Part shown: one piece after another, positions 1-8,391 of the stretch
Layout: every line of letters starts with the position of its first letter
How positions within the stretch are numbered: position 1 is the first letter of the stretch
NCBI GenBank assembly: GCA_964531735.1
Contig: CAZHGD010000118.1
Span: 1-23,329, forward strand
Length of the DNA: 23,329 nucleotides
DNA from: CAZHGD01 sp964531735
GTDB taxonomy: Bacteria; Armatimonadota; UBA10988
Direction: 5' to 3'
The notes under the pieces: model-generated
Told to the model about the DNA's origin: nothing
Databases searched by the model: none
The model's input: only the letters and a program-made list of their open reading frames with translations
Made by a program: the position numbers and the translations under genes

Positions 1-78
1 GACTCCGACAACCTGGGACCAAGAAGGACTCAGCTCTTTTCGGATAGGTACTAAGCAGCCTGCCGGTGATGTTGTCCC

Positions 79-164
79 GTAGGGGCGACCCAAGGGTCGC
101 CCGGCTGCGGGCCACCAAGCGCCAACCGGGCAGTGACAGGGCGGGCACCAGGCCCCGTCCCTAC
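79..164. repeat. Imperfect palindromic repeat element (REP/MITE-like)
   Basis: The element begins GTAGGG (79-84) and ends with its reverse complement CCCTAC (159-164). Its left part holds a perfect 9-bp inverted repeat, GGGCGACCC (83-91) and GGGTCGCCC (94-102), separated by AA. The rest is GC-rich and could fold back on itself. Nested short palindromes with matching ends, placed between genes, are typical of small non-coding repeat elements. I see no second copy in this window, so family status is inferred. Bases 1-78 before it hold no gene or signal that I can support; the stretch 165-254 leads to the ribosome-binding site of the next gene. Confidence 0.45.
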
Positions 165-254
165 CGGACAGGATCTCCGAGCGGCTACTTAGCCAGCCCC
201 GGCCGAACAGGAGCCGTCCGCCGCGCGTCGAACCTGCCGGGAGGAGCCCGCACC

Positions 255-551
255 ATGCCCCGGTCCACCACGCGCCGTGCGTTCGTCCAGGAGGGCGCCG
301 CCCTGCTCGGCCTGGGCCTGTCCTTGCGGACCGTGTCGGCTCGCGGTGAGTGCGCGCCGCTCCCCTGCGCCAACTGCGGCCAGCCTTGCGAAGCGGCCTG
401 CCCCGCTGGCGTGCGCATCGCCGCCACGCTGGCCGGTGACCCAGCCGTGCCCGCCCGCCGACGGCGCTCGGCCTACTGCGGCGAGTGCAACCTGTGCACC
501 GAGCACTGCCCTGCCGGGCTACCCGTGGTCGAGTTGCTGCTCAACGCCTGA
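255..551 (+). CDS. Small Tat-exported protein with two [4Fe-4S] cluster motifs
   Basis: A 98-residue protein. The N-terminus TTRRAFVQ (residues 5-12), followed by a short hydrophobic run (residues 14-24), matches a twin-arginine signal, so folded export with clusters already inserted is likely. Two cysteine sets follow: C38-x2-C41-x3-C45-x3-C49-P, with one extra residue compared with the classic ferredoxin spacing, and the classic C75-x2-C78-x2-C81-x3-C85-P. The ending CPAGLPVVELL resembles the C-terminal Fe-S domain found on some aldo/keto reductases, here without the barrel. The start at 255 is chosen because GGGAGG lies about 9 nt upstream and it places the Tat motif at the N-terminus; a longer in-frame extension to 66 lacks such a site. 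The GH9 gene starts 22 bp downstream, so they are probably cotranscribed. The electron partner is unknown. Confidence 0.7.
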   Translation: MPRSTTRRAFVQEGAALLGLGLSLRTVSARGECAPLPCANCGQPCEAACPAGVRIAATLAGDPAVPARRRRSAYCGECNLCTEHCPAGLPVVELLLNA

Positions 552-573
552 CCGCCCCGAGACGAGGACCAGC

Positions 574-2907
574 ATGGACCGCCTGTGGCTGGTGAGCATC
601 CTCTTGTGCCTGCTGACCGTCTGCCGCGCTGCGCCCGGCGACGGCCCGGCCGTCAGCCATATCGGCGCCGTCGCACCCGACATCCTTGAGGTGGTGGTGC
701 TGGTCGGCCAAGCCCAGCACGGCGTGCAGCAGCCGTATGTGCCGCAGCCGGGCGACCAGATCCGCAAGGACGGGCGCGGGCGAGTCCTGGTACGCGGTGG
801 CCAGCCGGTCGGCAATATCGTCGGGCCGAAAGGTGACGTGTTCACGCCTTACGATGCCGTCGTTGGCCAGGGCCGCGACCGAGCGGTGGACAAGGTCGCC
901 GGCTATCGCCTGCAGTCGGCTGACGATCCGGCCTATGCCACGGCGCAGGCGCCGGTGAAGCTGTCGCGGAAGTCGAAGCCCACCGACCTGTGCCGGACCG
1001 GCGGCTGGCGGTTCGACTGCCCCATCGAGCATCACCTCTACTGGCACCTGCCGGCGCCACTGCAAGTCGGCCGGACCTACACGGCCAGCTTCGGCGAGCT
1101 CGGACCGGCGCCACGCACGTTCACCTTCGACCCGACCCGGCTGCGTAGCGAAGCGGTCCATGTCGGGCAGCTCGGCTGTGCACCGAACGACGCGGTCAAA
1201 GTCGCCTTTCTGTCGTGCTGGCTGGGCGACGGCGGCCCGCTGAAGTACCCGGCCGGCTTGGGCTTCAAGGTGGTCGAGGCCGGCAGCGGGCAGGCTGTTG
1301 CGCAAGGCACCGCCGAACTGGCCAAGGCGGCCGGCCAAGCCGATGAGGATGCCTACCAGCGCAACCACAACGGCGTCGACGTGTGGCGGCTACCGTTCCC
1401 ACAGCTCCAGCGGGCCGGCGAGTACCGCGTGGTGGTCGACGGCATCGGCTGCTCGTTCCCGTTCCAGGTGGCCGACGATGTCTGGCGCCAGGCGTTCATC
1501 GTCGCCGCCCGCGGGTTCTACCACCAGCGCAGCGGCCTCGCCCTCGGGCCGCCCTACACCACCTTCCGCCGGCCGCGGTGCTTCCATCCCGCCGATGGCC
1601 AAGTGGTCTACCACAGCACCTGCGGGCTGATCGACAGCGGCAATGGCCTGGGCAAGGAGCCGACCAACTTCGGCAACCTGGTCAAGGGCCGCACCGAGCA
1701 GCCGGTCGCGGACGCCTGGGGCGGCTATCAGGACGCCGGCGACTGGGACCGGCGTATCCAGCACCTGGTGGTCACACGGAATCTGCTGGAGCTGGCCGAA
1801 GAGCGCCCGCAGGTGTTCGACGCCGCGGGTCTGAACCTGCCCGAGAGCGGTCACGGACTGCCCGACATCGTGGCCGAGGCGCTGTTCAACCTGGACTGCT
1901 ACCGGCGCTTGCAGACCGCCGAGGGCGGTGTCCGCGGCGGCATCGAGAGCGAGGAGCACCCGAACCAGGGCGAGGCCTCCTGGCAGGAAACGCTGACCGT
2001 GATGGCCTACGCGCCCGACCCGTGGTGCAGCTACGTCTACGCCGCCGACGCCGCGCTGGCGTCTCGCGTGCTCCGGGGCCGCGACGCCAGGCTCGCCGAC
2101 ACCTATCTGCAGAGCGCCCGACGCGCGGTGCACTGGGCCGAGGCCGAGCTGCCGAAGCGCGCGGGCCAGCCGACGCACCATGCCGTGGCCGACGCGCGGA
2201 ACCTGGCCGCCGGCGAGCTCTTCCGCACCACCGGCGAGGCGCCGTTCCATGAGCTGTTCCGGCAGACCAGCGTCTTTCGCGACCCGCAGGCCGACGTGGA
2301 GCGGTGGGGCAAGCACGACCAGCGCCACGCCGCCTGGACCTATGCGCGCTGCCGACAGGCCGGCGTCGAGGCGGCGTTGCAGGCCAACTGCCGCGCCGCG
2401 CTGCTCCGCGAGGCCGACGACCGCGCCGCCTGGACGCTGCGCACCGGCTTCGGCTGGTCGAAGAACGCCTGGGCGCCGTTCGCCTGGGGCGCGCTGACGC
2501 GCCCGCCGCAGTCGCTGGCACGCGCCTGGCTGCTGACCGGCGACGCCAAGTACCGCGCGGCTCTCGTGCGCACGGTCCAGGCGCAGTTCGGCGCCAATCC
2601 GCTCAACCTCTGCTACACCACCGGACTGGGCCAACGGAGCCCGCGGAATCCGCTGCACCTCGATTCGCGCCACACCGGCCAGACGCCGCCGGCCGGTCTG
2701 ACCGTTTTCGGCCCGATGCAGATGAGCGACCGCGCGGGTGACTTCGCCTTCAAGCTGGTGGCCCCCCACGCCTACCCGGCGCTGGCCACCTGGCCGTCGC
2801 TGGAGGCCTACTTCGACGTGTTCTGGTGGCCGGCGATGTGCGAGTACACGGTGCAGTCGCCGATGGCCGATGTCGCCTACGCGCTGGGCGTGCTGGCCAG
2901 CAACTGA
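574..2907 (+). CDS. Glycoside hydrolase family 9 (cellulase/endoglucanase-like), secreted
   Basis: A 777-residue protein with a signal peptide (MDRLWLVSILLCLLTVCRA). The middle region has VHVGQLGCAPNDAVKVAF, matching the Ig-like domain that precedes many GH9 catalytic domains (CelD type). The (alpha/alpha)6 catalytic domain follows. GGYQDAGDWD contains the DAGD signature at D387-D390, whose aspartates hold the nucleophilic water in GH9. TGLGQRSPRNPLHLDSR (His695 region) is the conserved His/Arg substrate motif. CEYTVQSPMADVAYALG supplies the C-terminal acid, Glu757. All key residues are present, so it should be active on beta-1,4-glucans or related polymers outside the cytoplasm. The start at 574 is the one that gives a signal peptide; the frame remains open upstream to 277 inside the Fe-S gene. 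It ends 11 bp from the convergent gene, with no terminator hairpin between them. Confidence 0.88.
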   Translation: MDRLWLVSILLCLLTVCRAAPGDGPAVSHIGAVAPDILEVVVLVGQAQHGVQQPYVPQPGDQIRKDGRGRVLVRGGQPVGNIVGPKGDVFTPYDAVVGQGRDRAVDKVAGYRLQSADDPAYATAQAPVKLSRKSKPTDLCRTGGWRFDCPIEHHLYWHLPAPLQVGRTYTASFGELGPAPRTFTFDPTRLRSEAVHVGQLGCAPNDAVKVAFLSCWLGDGGPLKYPAGLGFKVVEAGSGQAVAQGTAELAKAAGQADEDAYQRNHNGVDVWRLPFPQLQRAGEYRVVVDGIGCSFPFQVADDVWRQAFIVAARGFYHQRSGLALGPPYTTFRRPRCFHPADGQVVYHSTCGLIDSGNGLGKEPTNFGNLVKGRTEQPVADAWGGYQDAGDWDRRIQHLVVTRNLLELAEERPQVFDAAGLNLPESGHGLPDIVAEALFNLDCYRRLQTAEGGVRGGIESEEHPNQGEASWQETLTVMAYAPDPWCSYVYAADAALASRVLRGRDARLADTYLQSARRAVHWAEAELPKRAGQPTHHAVADARNLAAGELFRTTGEAPFHELFRQTSVFRDPQADVERWGKHDQRHAAWTYARCRQAGVEAALQANCRAALLREADDRAAWTLRTGFGWSKNAWAPFAWGALTRPPQSLARAWLLTGDAKYRAALVRTVQAQFGANPLNLCYTTGLGQRSPRNPLHLDSRHTGQTPPAGLTVFGPMQMSDRAGDFAFKLVAPHAYPALATWPSLEAYFDVFWWPAMCEYTVQSPMADVAYALGVLASN

Positions 2908-2918
2908 GCGGTGGCGCC

Positions 2919-5333
2919 CTAACCGGCGGGTTCCACGACCACCGAGGCATAGACGGTGACCGGCCCGACCTGCACGGTGACCCGCTCCGGATCGTCACGG
3001 CGGAGCGTCACCTGCGGAGCGGCCCCCGGCGCCACCACGTGGGCCCTGACCTCGCGCTGGCGCCACCGCGCCGGCAGACGCAGCGTGAAGCTCACCGGCG
3101 CCGCCGGCGTGATGGTGTCGGTGGCCAGGTCGATGGCCGTGTTGTTGACATCGACGAAGAGCCGGTGGTCGCTCGCGTACGGGGTCAACCCGACCGACCA
3201 GCGGTCGGTTGGCGCGGTGAGCGCCAGGCTATCGAGCGGACAGCCGACCGTCGCCAGGTGCGCGGCGAAGGCCGGCAGCAGGTCGGGACGGGCGCGGTCG
3301 GCCAGGTAGAACGCGAAGCCGGGATCGTCGCGCAGCCAGAGCACGCGCGGCTGCGGCCGCGTGAAGGCGGCCAAGGTGGTGCCGTCGGCCGCGCGCTCGA
3401 AGTTGTCGCCCTCGCCCGACCGACGGCCGGCCTCGCCCGCGATGAGCAGCCGCCCGCCGGCCCGCACCCAGTCGTCCAGCAGCGGCACGTCGCCGGCGGC
3501 GAACACCTCGGCATTCGGGATGATCAGCAGCCTGAGCGTGCGTAGCGTGTCGGCCGTCAGCTTCCACTCCGGCACTGCCCGCCAAGGCGTGTGGAGCCAA
3601 CTCAGGACGGTGCCCCAGCCATAGAACGAGAAGCTGTGGCCCTGCCGCGCGTGGTCCAGGTAGAAGCCCGGCACGATGCCGACCAGTTCCGAGGAGGAGC
3701 TATAGTAGAGGCCGATCTCTTCGACCGGCCGACGCTCGCCGAACTCGCCGGCGGCGCGGCGCATGAAGGCGTTGAGCGCTGCCGTGGTCTCGTCGGTGCC
3801 CAGCGTCCGCGCGCCATGGTGCGGCATCGGCGTGGCGTGCGTGGCCAGCGCCTGGTACTGGACGACCTCGGCGATGTGCGGCCGGCCCAGGACCTCCTTG
3901 GGGCCGTACATCCAGGCGTTGACGAACCGGCTGCGCGCGTGCTCGCGAGCCAGCTTGTAGACCGGCTGGTAGCTGCCCAGCGGCGGCGGCATCAGCCCAC
4001 GCGGCCCGGCGGCCAGCCACCAGCCCCAGGTCAGCTCGGTACTGACCTGGTCGAGGTCGCCGCGCGGCCAGCCGAGTGAGAACGCGGGCGTGTCATTGCC
4101 CATGACCAGCACGTCGGGCCTGCCGGCGCGGGCACCTTCGTCCTTCAGCGCACGATAGAGCTGCGAAAGGGCCTCGGTGCCACAGCGGCGCTTGTGGATC
4201 AGGTAGGCGCGCCAGACCGGGTCGTCCTGCCAGCGCCGATCGCGCCAGCGCGGGTCCTTTAGGTCGTCCGGCCGCCCACCCCACTCGCGCACCTTGTCCA
4301 GCAGGTAGCGGCGCACGTCGAACCAGGCGAGGTCGCCGACACCCATCGCGGCGAGGCGGGCCGGCGCGAACGACCGCCGCAGGTGGTCGCGGAAGCGGGC
4401 CACCGACCACTCGCCGAAGGCATGGTGGAGCGGACTGGCGTTGAAGCTGTCCCAGGGCGAGAAGTTGTCGACCCAGAAGCCGTCGACACCGGTGTCCAGC
4501 GCCAGGCGCGCTTCGGCCCGAGCGTAGTCGATCCAGGCGGGACAGGCGGAGTCCTTGTCGGCTTCGAAGATGGTCAGCGCGCCGCTGCCCCGGCTGCGTG
4601 CGGCCCACTCGGCCGGTGTGAAGCCCGGATCCGGCACGATGGTCGGCGCATTGGCGTCCGCGGCGCCGGAGTCCGCCTTGGCCACGCCGCGCAGCACGTC
4701 CGTGATTAGCGGCCGCGAGCGGTCACCGGCAAAGGCCTGGCCCAGCACGTTCTTGCCGCCGGCCGCGTCGAACACGCGGCAGCGCCGCGGATCGAGCGGC
4801 GACCCGGTGTAGCCGCGGGCGACGGTGCCGTCGGGATAGGTCACCGGCGGCGCGCCATAGCGCGGGTGGGTCAGCGTGTAGGGCCGCGCATAGTCAGCGT
4901 CGTCCCAGTAGGTGTGGATGCCGACCCAGCGCACCTCGCCGGTGCCGTCGAACTTCGACCAACCCCAGTGGTTGCGCCAGACACGCGTCAGGTCGGTGCC
5001 GTCGCAGCGCGTCCAGGCGCCGTCGGGCTGTCGCTTGAGCTGCACCACGTAGAGCCCGGCATTGCCGAAGCCCTCGACCCAGGTCAGCGCCTTGAGGCCC
5101 GCGGCATGGAACGCGTCGGTGGTGCGCCGGCCCGATTCCTGCACGCGGATGCGCTGACCCCAAATGCCCCAGCCGGCGTCATCGGCAGCACCACACAGCG
5201 ACGCCGTCGCGCCGACCGCGCGTGCTCGCGCGGCGTCGCCATCCTGCACGAACGCCGCGTAGGTGTCCCACCAAGGCCGGATCGCCGGCCCCCCGGAGAG
5301 CACCGCGCAGACTACGATGGCCGCACCAACCAT
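2919..5333 (-). CDS. Secreted TIM-barrel glycosidase-like protein with GATase-like domain
   Basis: An 804-residue protein beginning with a plausible signal peptide (MVGAAIVVCAVLSGGPA). Residues of about 25-480 look like a glycoside-hydrolase TIM barrel: a strand end GVDGFWVDNFSPWDSF (VDNF at 288-291, Asp289 a candidate catalytic or binding residue), and later LVMGNDTPAFSLGW and VSTELTWGWW. Around residues 600-635, LLIIPNAEVFAAGDVPLLDDW then GGRLLIAGEAG resembles the glutamine-amidotransferase-like trimerisation domain of GH42 beta-galactosidases. A beta-rich C-terminal region follows. I cannot assign a CAZy family. It starts 45 bp after the stop of the outer-membrane protein gene on the same strand, suggesting an operon. 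No strong ribosome-binding site is visible, only GGGGA. Confidence 0.68.
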   Translation of the reverse strand: MVGAAIVVCAVLSGGPAIRPWWDTYAAFVQDGDAARARAVGATASLCGAADDAGWGIWGQRIRVQESGRRTTDAFHAAGLKALTWVEGFGNAGLYVVQLKRQPDGAWTRCDGTDLTRVWRNHWGWSKFDGTGEVRWVGIHTYWDDADYARPYTLTHPRYGAPPVTYPDGTVARGYTGSPLDPRRCRVFDAAGGKNVLGQAFAGDRSRPLITDVLRGVAKADSGAADANAPTIVPDPGFTPAEWAARSRGSGALTIFEADKDSACPAWIDYARAEARLALDTGVDGFWVDNFSPWDSFNASPLHHAFGEWSVARFRDHLRRSFAPARLAAMGVGDLAWFDVRRYLLDKVREWGGRPDDLKDPRWRDRRWQDDPVWRAYLIHKRRCGTEALSQLYRALKDEGARAGRPDVLVMGNDTPAFSLGWPRGDLDQVSTELTWGWWLAAGPRGLMPPPLGSYQPVYKLAREHARSRFVNAWMYGPKEVLGRPHIAEVVQYQALATHATPMPHHGARTLGTDETTAALNAFMRRAAGEFGERRPVEEIGLYYSSSSELVGIVPGFYLDHARQGHSFSFYGWGTVLSWLHTPWRAVPEWKLTADTLRTLRLLIIPNAEVFAAGDVPLLDDWVRAGGRLLIAGEAGRRSGEGDNFERAADGTTLAAFTRPQPRVLWLRDDPGFAFYLADRARPDLLPAFAAHLATVGCPLDSLALTAPTDRWSVGLTPYASDHRLFVDVNNTAIDLATDTITPAAPVSFTLRLPARWRQREVRAHVVAPGAAPQVTLRRDDPERVTVQVGPVTVYASVVVEPAG

Positions 5334-5378
5334 GAGCGTCCCCAGACCGGGGCGCCATCGGCCGCACCGGCGCCCTCG

Positions 5379-7433
5379 TCAGTAGCCGACCTGCGTCTGC
5401 AGGTAGAGCAGCTTGTTGGTGTGGTTGTCGCCGCGCACGCCGTTGCGGTTCAGCTCGTGCAGGTAGTTGAGGCCGCCGCTGATGGCCCAGAAGCTGGTCA
5501 GGTCGTAGCCGAGGCGGAACTGGATGCGGACGAACTCCTGCGGGACCGCCAGTTTGCGGTTGCGCGCGAACGACTCCAGGCCGAAACCCACGTCCAATCG
5601 CTGGCTGAGGCGTTGGCGGCCGTCGAAGCGAATGCCGGCGCCCTCCGGGCCGTACTCGTGGCCGAGGACGACGCCGTCACGGTACCAGCGTAGCGCCGGG
5701 TCGGCCGGCTGGACGTAGGTGTTGGCCGAGGGGAGCACGGCGACTTCGAGCCGGTAGCTGCTGCCGGGCAGGCCCATCGGCACATAGCGAATGCCGCCCA
5801 GGTAGCCCGGATAGTGCGGCGTGCGGTGCACGCCGGAAAGGTCCAGATCATCGGCGAAGAACTGCCCGTAGACCGACAGAGTGCGATTGACGCGGTAGGT
5901 GGCGTCGAGTTCGAAGGCGTAGTTCCCCGACCCGCCGGTGCTGAAGTTGCCACCGACAAAGCGGCTCCAGTAGAGCGGCAGGACACCGGTGACCAGTGTC
6001 TGCGTGCCGTTCCGCGTGATGAGTCCCTCGCTGAACGAGACTTCCAGTCGGCGCATGGGCAAGTACTGCACGCGGCGGAGCGTAATGAACTTGTCGCCCT
6101 GGTTGCGGTACCAGCCCACATGCTGCGAGATGGACAGCGGCTGGCCGAACAGCTTCGTCCGCCAGAGACCGTAGATCTGGTCGAACGGCTTGGCCCGGTC
6201 GGACCACAGCAGGTCGTTAGCGCCCGGCCCGAACCGGAACACGCGCCGGCCGGCGCCGAGGGACAGGTTGCGGGCCACGTCACCCTCGACCCACAAGGCC
6301 GCCACGCCCGAGCGGTCGCGCGTGTTCGGCAGCGCCTCGCCGCCTTCGGTGCTCAGCGTGCCACCAAACCGGAGGCGCCGCTCGAACCCGCCCAGCACGC
6401 TGGCATCCAGCCGGACGGTACTGGCGTGTCGGTCGCCGGAGCCGGCGCGCGCCACGCCCAGCGCAGTCGCCGCCCAGGCCAGTTGCGGCGCGCCGCGGGC
6501 GACGAGAGCCTTCTCGACTTGCTCGAGCGGCAGGCCGCGCGCCACCAGGTCGGGCCGGAACCGGTCGACGAGGAGCCGCGCCTGCCCGGCCATCTGTGGG
6601 CTCAGGTCCTGCGAGCGGCTGACCTGATCCCGGTCGATCAGGGCGTAGAGGAACCGTTCGACGAACACGACCAACTGCCCGCGCGTGTAGACGGCTTCGA
6701 GATCGCCGGCGAACTGGCGGGCTGAGCAGTTGGGGATCGCGCCGCGCGCAGCCAGTGCGGCGAGGATCTTGTAGCTCGGGTCGTCACCCGGCATGACGTC
6801 TTCCTGGCCCCAGGTGCGCGGTCGCCGCGCCGTGGCGGGCGAGCCGTCCGACCCGGCCGAGCCGGCCGCCACCGGCGTCGGCTGGTAGGTCACCCGGTCG
6901 CCCAGGCGCCAGGGCACCTGGCCGTCGACTCGGCGCGCCGCCCAGTAGGAACCCTCTGGCCCTCGCCACTCCAACCGCCCGATCTCGCGGTCGCCACGCC
7001 GCACCACCGCCAGCGTCCCCGACACGGGCGGAGCACCAACCGAGACGCCGACCTGCTCGCCTGCCAGCCGGCTGATCGTGCCGGTGGCCACCGGCGCCGG
7101 AGCAGAGACCGTTGGCACCGGCGTCGTGGCCCGCTCGCCTGTCGCCAGGTCGACGCGCTGGCCGAGCGCCAGACGGGCCGCGGCCTCGGGCGGCACGACG
7201 CGCGTGGTGACCTCGGCGCCGACCGTGCCGGCCACCAGCAGTCGCACGGTACCGTCGGGCGTAGTCAGGATCTGCTGCGGCTGCCAGTCGGCCTTGCCCC
7301 GCAAGAGCCAAACGGCCGTGGCGCCGGCGTCAAGCCGCACCAGGACCGCCTCGACCGCCGCCGACGGGCGTCCCGCCAACGCCACCAGCGCCGCCAGCCA
7401 TACCAGCCTTCCAGCCTTCCGCGACGGCGCCAT
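5379..7433 (-). CDS. Outer-membrane beta-barrel protein: SLH-like segment plus Wzi-like barrel
   Basis: A 684-residue protein with a signal peptide (MAPSRKAGRLVWLAALVALAGRPSAA). The N-terminal ~200 residues are beta-rich and Pro/Ala/Gly-rich. At about 217-262, DDPSYKILAALAARGAI ... TRGQLVVFVERFL resembles an S-layer-homology repeat. From about residue 330 the sequence alternates like a beta barrel and carries RVFRFGPGANDLLWSDRAKP, close to the capsule-assembly Wzi family motif with its (W/F)GPG...LL.SD core; the chain ends in the aromatic residue Y, usual for outer-membrane proteins. It probably anchors or assembles surface polysaccharide and marks the cell as diderm. The start at 7433 is preferred over the longer frame because AGGAGGAG lies 7 nt upstream. 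It is followed after 45 bp by a secreted glycosidase-like gene. Confidence 0.72.
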   Translation of the reverse strand: MAPSRKAGRLVWLAALVALAGRPSAAVEAVLVRLDAGATAVWLLRGKADWQPQQILTTPDGTVRLLVAGTVGAEVTTRVVPPEAAARLALGQRVDLATGERATTPVPTVSAPAPVATGTISRLAGEQVGVSVGAPPVSGTLAVVRRGDREIGRLEWRGPEGSYWAARRVDGQVPWRLGDRVTYQPTPVAAGSAGSDGSPATARRPRTWGQEDVMPGDDPSYKILAALAARGAIPNCSARQFAGDLEAVYTRGQLVVFVERFLYALIDRDQVSRSQDLSPQMAGQARLLVDRFRPDLVARGLPLEQVEKALVARGAPQLAWAATALGVARAGSGDRHASTVRLDASVLGGFERRLRFGGTLSTEGGEALPNTRDRSGVAALWVEGDVARNLSLGAGRRVFRFGPGANDLLWSDRAKPFDQIYGLWRTKLFGQPLSISQHVGWYRNQGDKFITLRRVQYLPMRRLEVSFSEGLITRNGTQTLVTGVLPLYWSRFVGGNFSTGGSGNYAFELDATYRVNRTLSVYGQFFADDLDLSGVHRTPHYPGYLGGIRYVPMGLPGSSYRLEVAVLPSANTYVQPADPALRWYRDGVVLGHEYGPEGAGIRFDGRQRLSQRLDVGFGLESFARNRKLAVPQEFVRIQFRLGYDLTSFWAISGGLNYLHELNRNGVRGDNHTNKLLYLQTQVGY

Positions 7434-7518
7434 CGAGCCGCTCCTCCTGGCCGCAAACGACGCGACGCAGTGTAGCATCGTGGCCGCGGCAGCGCAACCG
7501 GAAGCGAGCCGGCGCCCA

Positions 7519-7632
7519 GGGCGGAGTCAAAGCCGCTACGCCCTACCCGCCAGTCCTGCGGAGCGCGCGCAGCCAGCGTCTCGAAGGGCGGCGCCGAACC
7601 GGACCGGTGCGGCGACGGCTCTGACTCCGCCC
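7519..7632. repeat. Palindromic element with 17-bp terminal inverted repeats
   Basis: The outer arms are GGGCGGAGTCAAAGCCG (7519-7535) and CGGCTCTGACTCCGCCC (7616-7632), complementary at 16 of 17 positions, 80 bp apart. Inside lies a second hairpin, GCCGAACCGG (7593-7602) and CCGGTGCGGC (7604-7613), complementary at 9 of 10. The element occupies most of the gap between the stop of a pseudopilin gene (7663) and the ribosome-binding site of the outer-membrane protein gene (7433), both on the minus strand. It could act as a terminator or processing site, or be a non-autonomous mobile element. The arms resemble the GGGGTCAG...TTGACCC sequence beside the RAYT transposase at the right end of the window. 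Confidence 0.6.
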
Positions 7633-7662
7633 CGCTCCGGCGGCCGCTCGCCGACCAGCGCC

Positions 7663-8322
<660 letters not shown>

Positions 8323-8338
8323 CGGTGACCTCCTTGCG

Positions 8339-8356
8339 CACCCGCTGGGGCGGGTG
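8339..8356 (-). other. 5'-leader stem-loop of pseudopilin copy 1
   Basis: On the minus strand CACCCGC-CCCA-GCGGGTG forms a perfect 7-bp stem with a 4-nt loop. It begins 5 nt after the predicted -10 box and ends 3 nt before the AAGGAGGT site, so it would form at or near the very 5' end of the transcript. Confidence 0.5.
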
Positions 8357-8361
8357 GCGAG

Positions 8362-8391
8362 AGTATCGACTCTGCGGAGGAACGGTGTCAA
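8362..8391 (-). promoter_or_regulatory. Sigma-70-type promoter of pseudopilin copy 1
   Basis: Reading the minus strand, a perfect -35 TTGACA (8391-8386), an 18-bp spacer and a -10 GATACT (8367-8362, 4 of 6 consensus). The -35 box contains the TGA stop codon (8390-8388) of the upstream membrane-protein gene. The start codon is 69 nt from the first base of the -35 box. Confidence 0.6.

Noticed and set aside
1390..2769. A 459-residue open frame antisense to the GH9 gene
   Set aside because: The GH9 frame has all catalytic motifs; the antisense frame has biased composition and no recognisable domain.
5350..5375. GGGCGCC/GGCGCCC inverted repeat between the outer-membrane protein gene and the next gene
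   Set aside because: A 7-bp stem with a 12-nt loop is weak evidence in such GC-rich DNA, and the two genes look cotranscribed; not listed as a terminator.
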